In this document: positions 1-11,304 of the stretch, piece by piece
Position numbering within the stretch: the first letter of the stretch is position 1
Layout of the letters: every line of letters begins with the position of its first letter
From: Nocardioides humi
GTDB lineage: Bacteria > Actinomycetota > Actinomycetes > Propionibacteriales > Nocardioidaceae
Length of the DNA: 64,000 nucleotides
NCBI RefSeq assembly: GCF_006494775.1
Contig: NZ_CP041146.1
Coordinates: forward strand, 434,001-498,000
Reading direction: 5' to 3'
Translations under genes and position numbers: made by a program
The notes under the pieces: model-generated
Told to the model about the DNA's origin: nothing
Database searches by the model: none
What the model saw: only the letters and a program-made list of their open reading frames with translations

Positions 1-824
<824 letters not shown>

Positions 825-854
825 TTACTCCGTTTGGTGTTTTCTCTGGTGGGG

Positions 855-1769
855 TCAGTCGTTCGCAGCCTGGGCGTCGGCGAGCGCGTTCACGCCGCCG
901 ACGATCTCGCTGATCTCCTGGGTGATGCCCGCCTGGCGCGCCTGGTTGGCGATTCGGGTGAGCTTCTTGATCAGCTCCTCGGCATTGTCCGTCGCGGACT
1001 TCATGGCCTTCTGGCGGGCGGCGAGCTCGGAGGCCGCCGCCTGCAGGAGGGCGTAGAAGATCCGGCTCTGGACGTACTGCGGCAGCAGGCCGTCGAGCAC
1101 CTGGGCGGCCGACGGCTCGAACTCGTACAGCGGCAGCAGCTCGTCGTCCTCGGGGGCCTCCTCGCCCTCGACGACCTCCAGCGGCAGCAGGCGGATCGCG
1201 GTCGGCTCCTGGGTGAGCATCGAGCGGAAGCGGGTGTAGACGACATGGACCTCGTCCACGTCGCCCTCCTCGCCCTGCTCCTTGAGGAACGCCGCGATCA
1301 GCGCCGAGCCGATCTCGGCGGCCTTGTCGTAGGTCGGCTGGTCGGAGAACCCGGTCCAGGCCTCGACGTACGGACGCTGGCGGAACTTGAAGTACGCCTC
1401 CGCCTTGCGTCCGGCGAGGTAGAAGTCGAGCTCCTTGCCCTCGGCGCGCAGCCGCTCGGCGAGCCGCTCGGTCTCCTTGATGACGCTCGAGGAGTAGGCG
1501 CCGGCAAGGCCGCGGTCGCTGGTGATGACCAGGACGGCGGCGCGCTTGGGATTCTCCTCCTCGCGGGTCAGCGGGTGGTCGACGTTCGAGAAGGTCGCCA
1601 CCGCCGACACCGCACGGGTCAGCTCCCGGGCGTACGGCGCTGCCGCCTGCGCCCGCTGCTGCGCCTTGATGATCCGGGACGCAGCGATGAGCTCCATGGC
1701 GCGCGTGATCTTCTTCATCGACTCCGTCGACTTGATCCGCGCGCGGTACTCACGCAGCGATACGGCCAT
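855..1769 (-). CDS. atpG: ATP synthase F1 subunit gamma
   Basis: Central rotor stalk of F1, which turns inside the alpha3beta3 ring. It is 304 residues long, normal for actinobacteria. The family N-terminus, [20 protein letters not shown], forms the first coiled-coil helix, and the matching C-terminal helix ends near residue 300 after [20 protein letters not shown]. An actinobacterial acidic insertion ([10 protein letters not shown]) sits near residue 210. The gene starts 3 nt after the atpA stop, so translation is probably coupled to atpA. Confidence 0.97.
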   Translation of the reverse strand: MAVSLREYRARIKSTESMKKITRAMELIAASRIIKAQQRAQAAAPYARELTRAVSAVATFSNVDHPLTREEENPKRAAVLVITSDRGLAGAYSSSVIKETERLAERLRAEGKELDFYLAGRKAEAYFKFRQRPYVEAWTGFSDQPTYDKAAEIGSALIAAFLKEQGEEGDVDEVHVVYTRFRSMLTQEPTAIRLLPLEVVEGEEAPEDDELLPLYEFEPSAAQVLDGLLPQYVQSRIFYALLQAAASELAARQKAMKSATDNAEELIKKLTRIANQARQAGITQEISEIVGGVNALADAQAAND

Positions 1770-1772
1770 GCG

Positions 1773-3410
1773 TCAGCCCCGCTTCTGCTTGACGATCTGC
1801 TCCTGCTCGAGCTCGTCGTCGGCCAGCGCCTCGGCCTCGGGCTCGTGCCCGACCTTGATGCTGCCGCCCTCGGAGGTCTCGAACTGGGTCAGGAAGGTGT
1901 CGTAGGCGGCGGCGAGGCCGTCCTCGTCCTCGAACTTCTGCGTCTCGCGGATCGCGGCCAGGATGCCGTCGTGCGAGCGGTGCAGGTAGTCGAGGAACTC
2001 GCGCTCGAAGCGGAGCACGTCACCGGTGTCGACCACGTCGAGGCGACCCGACGTGCCCAGCCACAGCGACACGGTCATGTCCGCCAGCGGGTACGGCGAG
2101 TAGGCCGGCTGCTTGAGCAGTGCCATCAGCCGCTGGCCGCGGGCCAGCTGCTGCTTCGACGCGGCGTCGAGGTCGGAGGCGAACATCGCGAAGGCCTCCA
2201 TGGCGCGGTACTGCGCGAGGTCGACCTTGAGCGAGCCGGTGACGGCCTTCATCGCCTTGGTCATCGCGGCACCGCCCACGCGGGAGACCGAGATGCCGAC
2301 GTCGATGGCCGGGCGCTGGTTGGCCGCGAACAGGTCCGACTGCAGGAAGATCTGGCCGTCGGTGATCGAGATGACGTTGGTCGGGATGAACGCCGAGACG
2401 TCGTTGGCCTTGGTCTCGATGATCGGCAGGCCGGTCATCGAGCCGGCGCCGAGCTCGTCGGAGAGCTTCGCGCAGCGCTCCAGCAGGCGGGAGTGCAGGT
2501 AGAAGACGTCACCGGGGTACGCCTCGCGGCCCGGCGGGCGGCGCAGCAGCAGCGACACGGCGCGGTAGGCCTCGGCCTGCTTGGTCAGGTCGTCGAACAC
2601 GATCAGGACGTGCTTGCCGTCGTACATCCAGTGCTGGCCGATGGCCGAGCCGGTGTAGGGGGCGAGGTACTTGAAGCCCGCGCTGTCGGACGCCGGAGCC
2701 GCCACGATCGTGGTGTACTCCAGGGCGCCGGCCTCCTCGAGGGCACCGCGCACGGAGGCGATGGTCGAGCCCTTCTGGCCGACGGCGACGTAGATGCAGC
2801 GGACCTGCTTGGTCGGGTCGCCCGACTCCCAGTTCTGCTTCTGGTTGATGATCGTGTCGATCGCGACCGTGGTCTTGCCGGTGGCGCGGTCGCCGATGAT
2901 CAGCTGGCGCTGGCCGCGGCCGATCGGGGTCATCGAGTCGATGGCCTTGATGCCGGTGGCGAGCGGCTCGTGGACCGACTTGCGGGCCATCACGCCGGGG
3001 GCCTGGAGCTCGAGGGCGCGGCGGCCGTCGGTGGCGATCTCGCCGAGGCCGTCGATCGGCTTGCCGAGCGGGTCGACCACGCGGCCGAGGTAGCCCTCGC
3101 CGACGGGGACCGAGAGGATCTCGCCGGTACGGCGGACCGTCTGGCCCTCCTCGATCTTGTCGAAGTCACCGAGGACGACGACACCGATCTCGCGGTCCTC
3201 GAGGTTGAGCGCGAGGCCGAGCGTGCCGTCCTCGAACTCGAGGAGCTCGTTGGCCATGGCCGACGGGAGGCCGGCGACGCGGGCGATGCCGTCGGCAGCC
3301 GAGGCGACGGTGCCGACCTCTTCCTTGCTCGCCGCGGCGGGCTGGAAGTCCGCGACGTACTTGGCGAGGGCGTCGCGGATCTCGTCCGGACGGATGGAGA
3401 GTTCCGTCAT
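1773..3410 (-). CDS. atpA: ATP synthase F1 subunit alpha
   Basis: Non-catalytic nucleotide-binding subunit of F1, 545 residues. The N-terminal segment begins [15 protein letters not shown]. The P-loop GDRATGKT is near residue 172, and the family signature [17 protein letters not shown] is near residue 365. The C-terminus has a charged extension ([16 protein letters not shown]) common in actinobacteria. An AGAGAAGG-like Shine-Dalgarno stretch precedes the ATG at 3410. It lies between atpH and atpG in the usual operon order. Confidence 0.98.
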   Translation of the reverse strand: MTELSIRPDEIRDALAKYVADFQPAAASKEEVGTVASAADGIARVAGLPSAMANELLEFEDGTLGLALNLEDREIGVVVLGDFDKIEEGQTVRRTGEILSVPVGEGYLGRVVDPLGKPIDGLGEIATDGRRALELQAPGVMARKSVHEPLATGIKAIDSMTPIGRGQRQLIIGDRATGKTTVAIDTIINQKQNWESGDPTKQVRCIYVAVGQKGSTIASVRGALEEAGALEYTTIVAAPASDSAGFKYLAPYTGSAIGQHWMYDGKHVLIVFDDLTKQAEAYRAVSLLLRRPPGREAYPGDVFYLHSRLLERCAKLSDELGAGSMTGLPIIETKANDVSAFIPTNVISITDGQIFLQSDLFAANQRPAIDVGISVSRVGGAAMTKAMKAVTGSLKVDLAQYRAMEAFAMFASDLDAASKQQLARGQRLMALLKQPAYSPYPLADMTVSLWLGTSGRLDVVDTGDVLRFEREFLDYLHRSHDGILAAIRETQKFEDEDGLAAAYDTFLTQFETSEGGSIKVGHEPEAEALADDELEQEQIVKQKRG

Positions 3411-3461
3411 CTCTGGTGCCTTCTCTCTTGTCTACAGCTGTGAGGTCGTGGGGTGCGGCGG

Positions 3462-4267
3462 TCAGCCGGCGATCTTGCGGCGGGCGTCGTCCAGGCGGCT
3501 CAGGACGGTGCCGTCGATGACATCGTCGCCGATCTCGACCCGGACGCCGCCGAGCACGGCGGGGTCGACGACGACGTTGAGGTGCACCGGGCGGCCGTAC
3601 TGGCGCGTCAGTGCGGACCCGAGGCGCTGCTGGTCGGCCTCGGAGAGCGGGCGGGCGACGTGGACGGTGGCCACACCCTCACCCTGCACCTGCGCGGCCG
3701 TGCGCTCATAGTCCTCGAGCGCGGCGACGACGGTCCGGTACGACCCGGACAGCGCCTGCTTGACCAGCTGCACGGTCGCCGGGAGCACCTTGCCCGCGAG
3801 CAGGGTGTCGACGAGGGCGCCCTTGTCGGCCGCCGAGCGGACCGGGTCCGAGAGGGCGTTGCGCAGGTCGCTGTTGCCGGTGACCAGCTGGCGCACGGCG
3901 AACAGCTCGTCGACGAGCGTGCCGGCCTGGAGCCCGACCGACCGGACGGCGGCCACCACCCCCAGCTGCTCCAGGGCGTCGGCGAGGTCGCCGGTGCGGG
4001 TCCAGCGGCGACCGGCGGCGTCGCGCAGCAGAGCGACCGTGGCGGCGTCGACCTTGCCGGTGAACAGGTCGCCGATGAGGCCCGAGCGGGCCGCGGCCGG
4101 GACCGACTGGTCGGTCACGACCCGGCGCAGCGACGCCTCGGCCCGCAGCGTGCGGGCCGCGGAGAACAGGTCGCCGGCCACCGCCGAGGCGGACGCCTCG
4201 GCCACCCCACCGACCTGGTCGGTGAGGGCGGCCATGGCGTCTGCGGAGGCAGCGCGGAAGGACACCA

Positions 4268-4268
<1 letters not shown>
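3462..4268 (-). CDS. atpH: ATP synthase F1 subunit delta
   Basis: Peripheral-stalk subunit that joins the b subunit to the top of the alpha3beta3 head. At 268 residues it is of the longer actinobacterial type. The OSCP/delta core occupies about residues 95-268, with the C-terminal signature LGGVRVEIGDDVIDGTVLSR. Its ATG overlaps the atpF stop by one base (TGATG at 4266-4270), so translation is coupled. About 50 nt separate it from atpA. Confidence 0.96.
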
Positions 4269-5066
<798 letters not shown>

Positions 5067-5128
5067 GGCTTCTTCCTTTCGGTTGTTACTGCTACTGCGG
5101 TTGGTGGTGGGGTGGTTCCTGGTGGAGC

Positions 5129-5926
5129 TCAGTGCTCGTCGGCGAGCGCGCCCTGGATGTACATGGCGTTGAGGAGGACGAACACGTAGGCCTGGAGGAA
5201 CTGGATCAGGATCTCCAGGAAGCTCACGACGACGGCCAGCACGAGCGCGAGCGGGCCGGCCACGTAGCCGATGCCGCCGTACTCGAGGATGAGGTGGAAG
5301 CCGCCGGTGGCGAAGAGGACCAGCAGGATGTGGCCGGCGAACATGTTGCAGAACAGACGCAGGGCCAGCGTGACCGGGCGGACCAGGATGTTGGAGAAGA
5401 ACTCCAGCGGCACCAGCAGCGGGTACATCACGGGGCTGACGCCCGAGGGGACGCTCTGCAGCTTGAGGTAGCCGATGGGGCCGTGCTTGGCGATGCCCAC
5501 CGCGTTGTAGATGACCCACGACAGCCCCGCCAGCGCGTAGGCCATGCCGGCCCGGCTGAAGGTCGGGAACTGGATGAACGGGATCGTGGCGAACAGGTTG
5601 TTGACCAGGATGAAGAAGAAGATCGTGACGAGATAGGGCACGAACTTCTGGAAGTCGTGGCTGCCGATGATGTCGCGGCCGACGCCGTTGCGGACGAAGC
5701 CGTAGGCGCCCTCGCCGGCGAACTGCAGCTTGCCGGGCACCAGCGCCCGCTTGCGGGAGGCGAGGTAGAAGAAGCCGAACACGAGGATCGCGGCGAGCAG
5801 GAGCTGCACCATCGGCTTGGTGACCTCGCTGCCGGCGATGCCCGGCAGGTCGAAGATGCTCGGGCCGGGCGCGTGGAACGACTCCCCGCTCTCGGCGGCG
5901 ATGGTGGCGCTGGCTGCGGTGATCAC
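5129..5926 (-). CDS. atpB: ATP synthase Fo subunit a
   Basis: Stator channel subunit that passes protons to the c ring. It has 265 residues and five to six hydrophobic segments. The essential arginine lies in the segment [16 protein letters not shown], followed by GHILLVLF. The C-terminal membrane region is [20 protein letters not shown]. The GTG at 5926 has GAGGAGA about 6 nt upstream, so it is preferred to a farther upstream ATG that would overlap the preceding gene. It is the first canonical atp gene of the operon. Confidence 0.95.
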   Translation of the reverse strand: MITAASATIAAESGESFHAPGPSIFDLPGIAGSEVTKPMVQLLLAAILVFGFFYLASRKRALVPGKLQFAGEGAYGFVRNGVGRDIIGSHDFQKFVPYLVTIFFFILVNNLFATIPFIQFPTFSRAGMAYALAGLSWVIYNAVGIAKHGPIGYLKLQSVPSGVSPVMYPLLVPLEFFSNILVRPVTLALRLFCNMFAGHILLVLFATGGFHLILEYGGIGYVAGPLALVLAVVVSFLEILIQFLQAYVFVLLNAMYIQGALADEH

Positions 5927-5942
5927 CAGGTCTCCTCTGCGG

Positions 5943-6188
5943 TCACTGCTCGTCGGTACGTTCGGGCTTCGGGCTGTCGGGCGGATCTGGCGACTCGGTG
6001 CGGAACCGCATGGCAGTCTGGTAGATCCCCAGCGCGGCACCCACGAGGATGCCGATCGCGACGAGGAACGTGGTGTCCAGCCACCGGTCCGCCAGCCAGC
6101 CGAGGAAGCCGTAGAAAGCGACTCCGGCCACGATGTAGCCGAACGCATGCCACGGATCGCCCTGGGGCTTCTCCTCGGGCTGACTCAT
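5943..6188 (-). CDS. AtpZ/AtpI-type F0F1 ATPase accessory protein
   Basis: Small membrane protein of 81 residues with two predicted membrane helices (about 15-35 and 40-60) and a polar, acidic tail rich in Asp, Pro and Glu. The segment GFLGWLADRWLDT is typical of the small 'ATPase gene 1' proteins encoded at the head of many atp operons, which are thought to help assemble the c ring. It lies 16 nt upstream of atpB and downstream of a second, larger AtpI-like gene. Family assignment is by motif and position; its role is not shown by sequence alone. Confidence 0.8.
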   Translation of the reverse strand: MSQPEEKPQGDPWHAFGYIVAGVAFYGFLGWLADRWLDTTFLVAIGILVGAALGIYQTAMRFRTESPDPPDSPKPERTDEQ

Positions 6189-6218
6189 TGCGACCCGGAC
6201 AATAGCAGCCGCAGATGG

Positions 6219-6665
6219 TCATCGCGCACCGCCCTCGGACGGGGCCGCGGGACGCGGCTCGAAGGCCGGGATCCGGGCCGTCGTGGCGAGCACGATCTGC
6301 ACCGTCATCCACACGAACGCGCCGAGGATGATGGCGATCCCGACCCACGTGCTGTCGAGCGCGCCGTCCAGCAGACCGGACCGGTGGAGGGCGACGAAGA
6401 GCAGCGCCATGAGCGCCACCTGGAAGGTGTAGGTGAGCATCGCGAACAGCAGCGAGGCGGCCGGCATCACCCGGGACACCAGCTCGACGGCGAAGGAGCC
6501 GAAGGCGAAGACGCCCACCGCGATCGCCCCTCCGACGGCGGCACCGGCCGCGGCCGAGGAGCCGACGGCGAGGGCCGCGACCAGGACGAGGAGCACCGCG
6601 GCGACGGCGGCCACCAGGGCCGCACGCATCACCACGCGGCGGGTCCGGGTCTCGGTCGTCAGCAT
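6219..6665 (-). CDS. AtpI-like integral membrane protein
   Basis: A 148-residue protein with four predicted membrane helices separated by short loops, ending in a polar tail (FEPRPAAPSEGGAR). Its position between wecA and the atp genes matches the unnamed gene (Rv1303) at this place in M. tuberculosis. ATP synthase subunit I family is the best assignment, with a presumed role in Fo assembly or Mg transport. The ATG at 6665 begins MLTTETRTRRVVMRAAL; the upstream Shine-Dalgarno signal is weak. Confidence 0.75.
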   Translation of the reverse strand: MLTTETRTRRVVMRAALVAAVAAVLLVLVAALAVGSSAAAGAAVGGAIAVGVFAFGSFAVELVSRVMPAASLLFAMLTYTFQVALMALLFVALHRSGLLDGALDSTWVGIAIILGAFVWMTVQIVLATTARIPAFEPRPAAPSEGGAR

Positions 6666-6736
6666 TGGCGGCCGTCCTGCTCGGGTGCGTCCTGGGCGGG
6701 TCCCCGGAGACTGCTCTCCGGAGTTCGTGAAAGTTA

Positions 6737-7996
6737 TCACAAAGTCCCGGAGGGCTCCGAATCGGGGGTGCTCCCGGCGGTCTCGGCGGTCTCGGCGGGG
6801 TCGACCGGGTCGACCGGGTCGACCGGGTCGGCTGGGTCGGCTGGGTCGGCGGGCTCGGCCGGGTCGGCAGGCTCCGCGGACTCGGCGGGGTCGTTCACGT
6901 GGGGCAGGGCGAAGGTCAGCGCGACGGTCACCACCAGGCTGACGCCGAGACCGGTCCACACGACCGGGCCGGTGAACACGCTGGCCAGGACCACCCCGAA
7001 GGCGATCAGGCCCGCCCACAGCCACATGATGATCACCGCCCGGCGGTGGGAGTGGCCGATCTCGAGCAGCCGGTGGTGGAGGTGCTGCTTGTCCGGGGCG
7101 AACGGGGAGCGGCCCGCCCGGGTGCGTCGTACGACGGCCAGGACCAGGTCGCCCAGCGGGACGATCAGGATCAGGATCGGCAGCGCGAACGGCAGCAGGA
7201 CGGGCAGCAGGCTGGAGCGGGTGCCGTCGGCGCCCTGGGCGAGGTCGCCGGGTGCGAACTGGGTGGTGATGGTGATGGCCGTGGCGGAGAGCACCAGGCC
7301 GATCAGCATCGAGCCGCTGTCCCCCATGAACAGCCGCGCCGGGTGGAAGTTGTGGATCAGGAAGCCGACGCAGGCGCCGGCCAGCGCGGCCGACAGCAGC
7401 GCGCCGGTCGTCGCGCGGCTGACGTCGTTGAGATAGGACAGCGCGTAGCAGAAGAGGAAGAACGCCGACGCGCTGATGCCGATGACGCCGGCGGCGAGCC
7501 CGTCGAGGCCGTCGATGAAGTTCACGGCGTTGACGGTCGCGAGCACGACGAACGCCGTGAGCAGCGCGCCCTGGCCGGTGTCGAGGGCGAAGACCTCGCC
7601 CGTGGCCTGGTAGAAGTACTTGAACTGGATGCCGGCGTAGACGAGCACGCCGACGGCGAGCACCTGGCCGCCGAACTTGGTGAGCGCGTCGAGGTCGAAG
7701 ATGTCGTCGATCACGCCGACCGCGCAGACCAGGGTCCCCGCGACGAGCACCGAGAGCGCGTCGCCCGAGAAGGGGTTGCGGGTGCTCAGGAACGGGAGCT
7801 GCTGGGCCACGACGTACGCCGCCCACAGGCCGCCGAGCATCGCGAGCCCGCCGAGATAGGGGATCGGCTCGGCGTGGACGTCACGGTCGCGGACCTTGGC
7901 GACCGCCCCGGTGCGGATCGCGATCTCCCGGGCGACCACCGTCAGCAGGTAGGTGACGATCGCGGCGACGAGGAAGACGACGAGGTACTCACGCAT
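6737..7996 (-). CDS. wecA: Undecaprenyl-phosphate GlcNAc-1-phosphate transferase (MraY/WecA family)
   Basis: Integral membrane enzyme that transfers GlcNAc-1-phosphate from UDP-GlcNAc to a polyprenyl phosphate, the first step of linkage-unit or arabinogalactan-type wall polymer synthesis. It has 419 residues with about eleven membrane helices. Diagnostic motifs are the Asp pair in GVIDDIFDLD, NFIDGLDGLAAG, FMGDSGSMLIG and the WecA-type His motif QHLHHRLLEIGHS. After the last helix (about residue 370) there is an Ala/Asp/Glu/Pro repeat tail not needed for catalysis. It overlaps sua5 by 8 nt and occupies the position of rfe in mycobacteria. Confidence 0.93.
   Translation of the reverse strand: MREYLVVFLVAAIVTYLLTVVAREIAIRTGAVAKVRDRDVHAEPIPYLGGLAMLGGLWAAYVVAQQLPFLSTRNPFSGDALSVLVAGTLVCAVGVIDDIFDLDALTKFGGQVLAVGVLVYAGIQFKYFYQATGEVFALDTGQGALLTAFVVLATVNAVNFIDGLDGLAAGVIGISASAFFLFCYALSYLNDVSRATTGALLSAALAGACVGFLIHNFHPARLFMGDSGSMLIGLVLSATAITITTQFAPGDLAQGADGTRSSLLPVLLPFALPILILIVPLGDLVLAVVRRTRAGRSPFAPDKQHLHHRLLEIGHSHRRAVIIMWLWAGLIAFGVVLASVFTGPVVWTGLGVSLVVTVALTFALPHVNDPAESAEPADPAEPADPADPADPVDPVDPVDPAETAETAGSTPDSEPSGTL
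6783..6890 (-). repeat. Low-complexity repeats encoding the acidic tail of WecA
   Basis: Tandem imperfect 9-bp units of the type GGGTCGACC and GGGTCGGCT encode consecutive Asp-Pro-Val, Asp-Pro-Ala and Glu-Pro-Ala triplets at the end of WecA. The repeats are in frame, so length change by slippage would keep the enzyme open. Confidence 0.85.
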
Positions 7997-8684
7997 CGGC
8001 GGGCTCGGCCTCCTGCTCCCCGTCCGGCTCGACCTCGACGGTCACGCCGAGGTCGGCCAGCGCGGCGTCGAGGTCCGCGACCGCGACGGCGCCGGCCCGC
8101 AGCAGCCGCGGCCGGTCGCTGGTGGCGTCGACGATGGTCGAGGCCACCCCGCCCGGGGAGCTGCCGCCGTCGACGACCACGGCGACCGCCTCGCCGAGCA
8201 TCTCCAGCGCCGCGTCCGCGTCGAGGGCGGCGGGGCTGCCCGAGAGGTTGGCGGAGCTGACCGCGAGGGGGCCGGTCCGGTCGAGCAGCTCGCGGGCCAG
8301 CACGTGGTCGGGCATCCGGATGGCGACGGTGCCGCGGGTCTCCCCCAGGTCCCACTGCAGCGAGGGCTGCTGGTGGCACACGATGGTCAGCGCGCCGGGC
8401 CAGAACCGCTCGACCAGCGGGGCGACGTACGACGGCACCCGGGTCGCGAGCGCCTCGAGGGTGCCCTTGGTGCCGACGAGCACGGGCGGCGGCATCTCGC
8501 GGCCCCGGCCCTTGGCGGCCAGCAGCCGGGCCACGGCCTCGGGGTCGAAGGCGTCCGCGCCGACGCCGTAGACGGTGTCGGTCGGGATCACGACCAGGCG
8601 GCCCAGGCGGACGGCACGGCTCGCCGCGTCCAGCGCCGCCTCGCGCTCCTCGTCGGTCTGGGTCGGGAACCGCTCGGCACTCAC
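7989..8684 (-). CDS. sua5: L-threonylcarbamoyladenylate synthase (Sua5/YrdC family)
   Basis: Makes threonylcarbamoyl-AMP from threonine, bicarbonate and ATP for the t6A modification of ANN-decoding tRNAs. It has 231 residues, essentially one YrdC domain. The N-terminal PTDTVYGVGADAF, the KGRGREMPPPVLVG segment, FWPGALT and SSANLSG are family motifs. The GTG at 8684 is only 2 nt from a 177-bp repeat element, and the nearest GGAG for ribosome binding lies inside the end of that repeat. It follows prmC in a conserved operon. Confidence 0.93.
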   Translation of the reverse strand: MSAERFPTQTDEEREAALDAASRAVRLGRLVVIPTDTVYGVGADAFDPEAVARLLAAKGRGREMPPPVLVGTKGTLEALATRVPSYVAPLVERFWPGALTIVCHQQPSLQWDLGETRGTVAIRMPDHVLARELLDRTGPLAVSSANLSGSPAALDADAALEMLGEAVAVVVDGGSSPGGVASTIVDATSDRPRLLRAGAVAVADLDAALADLGVTVEVEPDGEQEAEPADA

Positions 8685-8686
8685 CG

Positions 8687-8863
8687 GTGGTCATCTCCGG
8701 GAGCCGTTCGGGGGTGGCCCGGGTCTGAACGAAGTGGCCCCCGGGTGCGTGCAGGGCAAGGCGGCGGAGCGACGGCATGCCGGGTTGTATTCCGAGCGAC
8801 GCCAACGCCGCCAGGTGCGCGCCCGGGGTGCGGGACACACGAAGGGCTTCCGGAGATGACCAC
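8687..8863. repeat. 177-bp element with terminal inverted repeats (MITE/REP-like)
   Basis: The two ends carry a perfect 14-bp inverted repeat (GTGGTCATCTCCGG at 8687-8700, its complement at 8850-8863). The match continues inward for 10 more bases with 2 mismatches, so 22 of 24 positions pair. The interior also contains a GGCGGCG/CGCCGCC dyad. It fills nearly the whole gap between prmC and sua5, genes that are usually adjacent. It has no room for a transposase. I do not recognise a named family. Confidence 0.8.
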
Positions 8864-8891
8864 TAGTCCATCCTCGCACTCGGCCGCGGGG

Positions 8892-9746
8892 TCAGCGTGG
8901 GCGGCGTGCCGTGAGGAAGCGCGGCCGGCCGGCGAGGTCGCGGTGGTCGCGCACCTTCTCCCAACGGGCCCCGTCGCTGAACACCGCCGGCGCGGACTCG
9001 CCCTGGGCGTCGGCGTGCTCGACGCCGACGACACCGCCGGGGCGCAGCAGGACCAGGCCGCGCCGGGCGAGCACCCGGATCGCGTCGAGTCCGTCGTCGC
9101 CGGAGAAGAGGGCGAGATGGGGGTCGTGGTCCCGGGCCTCGACGGCCACCGACTCCCACGCCTCCAGCGGGACGTAGGGCGGGTTGCTGACCAGCACGTC
9201 GACCTGTCCGGCGAGGTCCTCGAACGCGGTGGCGAGGTCGCCGAGCCGGAGGTCGACGCCGGTGCCGGCCAGATTGCGCTCGGCCCAGGCGTGGGCGGGC
9301 GGATCCAGCTCGACGGCATGGACGTCGGCCGCGGGGACCTCGTCCTTGATCGCCTTCGCGATCGCCCCCGAGCCCGTGCACAGGTCGACCACGACCGGCG
9401 TCTCCCCTGCCGCCGTGATCGCGGCGGCGTGCTCGATCGCCCAGCCGGCCAGGAGCTCGGTCTCCGGACGCGGGACGAACACCCCCGGGCCGACGGCGAC
9501 CTCGACGTGGCGGAAGGCGGCGGTGCCGGTGAGGTGCTGCAGCGGCTCGCGCGCGGCGCGGCGGGCCAGCAGGTCGTCGTACCGCTGCTGCTGGTCGTCG
9601 CCGATCTCGGGGGCGAGGAGGAGCTGACCCCGGGTGGTGCCGAGGACGTGGGCGAGCAGCTCGGCGGCGTCGTGCTCGGGGCTGGCGACGCCGGCGGCGC
9701 GGAGCCGGTCGGCGGCGTCGCGGAGCAGCTGTCGGGTCGCGCTCAT
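8892..9746 (-). CDS. prmC: Peptide chain release factor N5-glutamine methyltransferase
   Basis: Methylates the glutamine of the GGQ motif in release factors 1 and 2, using S-adenosylmethionine. It has 284 residues. An N-terminal helical substrate-binding domain occupies about residues 1-75, followed by a Rossmann methyltransferase domain with [15 protein letters not shown] (SAM motif I) near 117-131. The catalytic NPPY is in [13 protein letters not shown] near 190. The ATG overlaps the prfA stop by one base, coupling it to its own substrate's gene. Confidence 0.95.
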   Translation of the reverse strand: MSATRQLLRDAADRLRAAGVASPEHDAAELLAHVLGTTRGQLLLAPEIGDDQQQRYDDLLARRAAREPLQHLTGTAAFRHVEVAVGPGVFVPRPETELLAGWAIEHAAAITAAGETPVVVDLCTGSGAIAKAIKDEVPAADVHAVELDPPAHAWAERNLAGTGVDLRLGDLATAFEDLAGQVDVLVSNPPYVPLEAWESVAVEARDHDPHLALFSGDDGLDAIRVLARRGLVLLRPGGVVGVEHADAQGESAPAVFSDGARWEKVRDHRDLAGRPRFLTARRPR

Positions 9747-10819
9747 CAGTCCTCGAGGGCGGCCAAGCGGGCCGCCAGGTCGGCCTCCACGCAGGAGTCG
9801 AGGACCGGCTGGAGGTCGCCGTCGAGCACCTGGTCGAGGTTGTAGGCCTTGTAGCCGGTGCGGTGGTCGGAGATCCGGTTCTCCGGGAAGTTGTAGGTGC
9901 GGATCCGCTCCGAGCGGTCGACGGTGCGGACCTGGCTGCGCCGGGCGTCGCTGGCCTCGGCGTCCGCGGCCTCCTGCGCGGCCTGGAGCAGCCGGGCGCG
10001 CAGGATGCGCAGCGCCTGCTCCTTGTTCTGCAGCTGCGACTTCTCGTTCTGGCAGCTGACCACGATGCCGGTCGGGAGGTGGGTGATCCGCACGGCCGAG
10101 TCGGTCGTGTTGACGCTCTGCCCGCCCGGGCCCGAGGAACGGAAGACGTCGATGCGCAGGTCGGCGTCGTTGATCTCGACGTCGACCTGCTCGGCCTCCG
10201 GCATGACGAGCACGCCGGCAGCGCTGGTGTGGATCCGGCCCTGCGACTCCGTGACGGGCACCCGCTGCACGCGGTGCACGCCACCCTCGAACTTGAGCAG
10301 CGCGTACGGCGTCTGCCCGGCCTCCGGGCTGCCGGTGCTCTTCACCGCCACCGTGACGGACTTGTAGCCGCCCAGGTCGGACTCGGTGGCGTCGAGGATC
10401 TCGGTCTTCCAGCCGCGGCGCTCGGCGTATCGGGTGTACATGCGCAGCAGGTCGCCGGCGAAGAGCGCGCTCTCCTCGCCGCCCTCCCCCGACTTCACCT
10501 CGAGCAGCACGTCCTTGTCATCGGCGGGGTGGCGCGGCACGAGCAGCCGGCGCAGCCGCTCGGCGGCCTCCTCGCGTTGGTCGAGGAGGGAGTCGACCTC
10601 CTCCGCGAAGGCCGGGTCGTCGGCGGCCAGCTCGCGTGCGGCGTCGGCGTCCTCGGCGTACCGCTGCCACTCCCGCCAGGTCGCGATCACCGCGTTGAGC
10701 TCGGCGTAGCGGCGGTTGAGGGTGCGCGCCAGCCGGGCGTCGGCGTGGGTCTCCGGCAGCGCGAGCCGCTTCTCCAGCTCGGCGTGCTCGGTGAGCATGC
10801 CCTCGACGGCTTCGAACAC
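9746..10819 (-). CDS. prfA: Peptide chain release factor 1
   Basis: Reads UAA and UAG stop codons and releases the finished peptide. It has 357 residues, the normal length. The PCRF domain is N-terminal. The catalytic GGQ is in [20 protein letters not shown], and [15 protein letters not shown] is typical of RF1. It is the first gene of prfA-prmC, and a double-hairpin repeat begins 17 nt upstream of its ATG. Confidence 0.97.
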   Translation of the reverse strand: MFEAVEGMLTEHAELEKRLALPETHADARLARTLNRRYAELNAVIATWREWQRYAEDADAARELAADDPAFAEEVDSLLDQREEAAERLRRLLVPRHPADDKDVLLEVKSGEGGEESALFAGDLLRMYTRYAERRGWKTEILDATESDLGGYKSVTVAVKSTGSPEAGQTPYALLKFEGGVHRVQRVPVTESQGRIHTSAAGVLVMPEAEQVDVEINDADLRIDVFRSSGPGGQSVNTTDSAVRITHLPTGIVVSCQNEKSQLQNKEQALRILRARLLQAAQEAADAEASDARRSQVRTVDRSERIRTYNFPENRISDHRTGYKAYNLDQVLDGDLQPVLDSCVEADLAARLAALED

Positions 10820-10835
10820 CTGGGCTCCTTCGGGT

Positions 10836-10904
10836 GCATGAATCCCCGGATGTCCGGGGATTCATGCGCTTGTCAGGGGTTGCAACCCCTGACAAGCGCA
10901 TGAA
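10836..10904. repeat. Double-hairpin repeat, copy 1
   Basis: Two adjoining palindromes. The first (10836-10867) has 15-bp perfect arms, GCATGAATCCCCGGA and its complement, around a 2-nt centre. The second (10861-10904) is a 44-nt perfect palindrome whose arm contains GCGCTTGTCAGGGGTTG. A second copy with the two hairpins in the opposite order is at 44011-44077. It lies between rpmE and prfA and might also stop rpmE transcription, but there is no T-run. Confidence 0.9.
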
Positions 10905-10976
10905 ACACCTGACAAGTCCGCGGCAAATGACGAGCGCCGGCCCACCCCACGGGGACGGACCGGCGCTCGGAGGCAG

Positions 10977-11192
10977 CTACTTCTTGGCAGCCTTGGCGTA
11001 GCGGGCCTCGAAGCGGGCGACGCGGCCGCCGGTGTCGAGGATCTTCTGCTTGCCGGTGTAGAACGGGTGGCACTGCGAGCAGACGTCGGCGTGGATGGTG
11101 CCGGAGGTCGCGGTGCTGCGGGTGGTGAACGACGCGCCGCAGGTGCAGGTCACCTGGGTCACGACGTACTCGGGGTGGATGTCCTTCTTCAT
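10977..11192 (-). CDS. rpmE: 50S ribosomal protein L31 (zinc-binding form)
   Basis: Large-subunit ribosomal protein bL31, 71 residues. Four cysteines at 16, 18, 38 and 41 (TCTCG and CSQC) mark the zinc-containing C+ form, whose paralogue lacking Cys replaces it during zinc starvation in many actinobacteria. The family sequence [20 protein letters not shown] follows. It lies between rho and prfA as in mycobacteria. Confidence 0.97.
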   Translation of the reverse strand: MKKDIHPEYVVTQVTCTCGASFTTRSTATSGTIHADVCSQCHPFYTGKQKILDTGGRVARFEARYAKAAKK

Positions 11193-11267
11193 GGTGTCCT
11201 CTCACGGGGTCCGGGTCGCCGCGCGGGTTGCGGGGCGTGAACCGGAGCCAACAGACGATTCTACGGG

Positions 11268-11296
11268 CGCCGGGCACGCCGCCCAAATGCCCGGCG
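11268..11296 (-). terminator. Possible hairpin after rho / before rpmE
   Basis: Arms CGCCGGGCA (11268-11276) and TGCCCGGCG (11288-11296) with an 11-nt loop, just beyond the rho stop. There is no T-run, so it may be a terminator hairpin or only a leader structure of rpmE. Confidence 0.4.
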
Positions 11297-11304
11297 GCGG
11301 GTGC

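Noticed and set aside
10861..10904. Simple rho-independent terminator of rpmE
   Set aside because: No T-run follows, and the same hairpin pair recurs at 44 kb in another context, so a dispersed repeat is the better description; a terminator function is not excluded.
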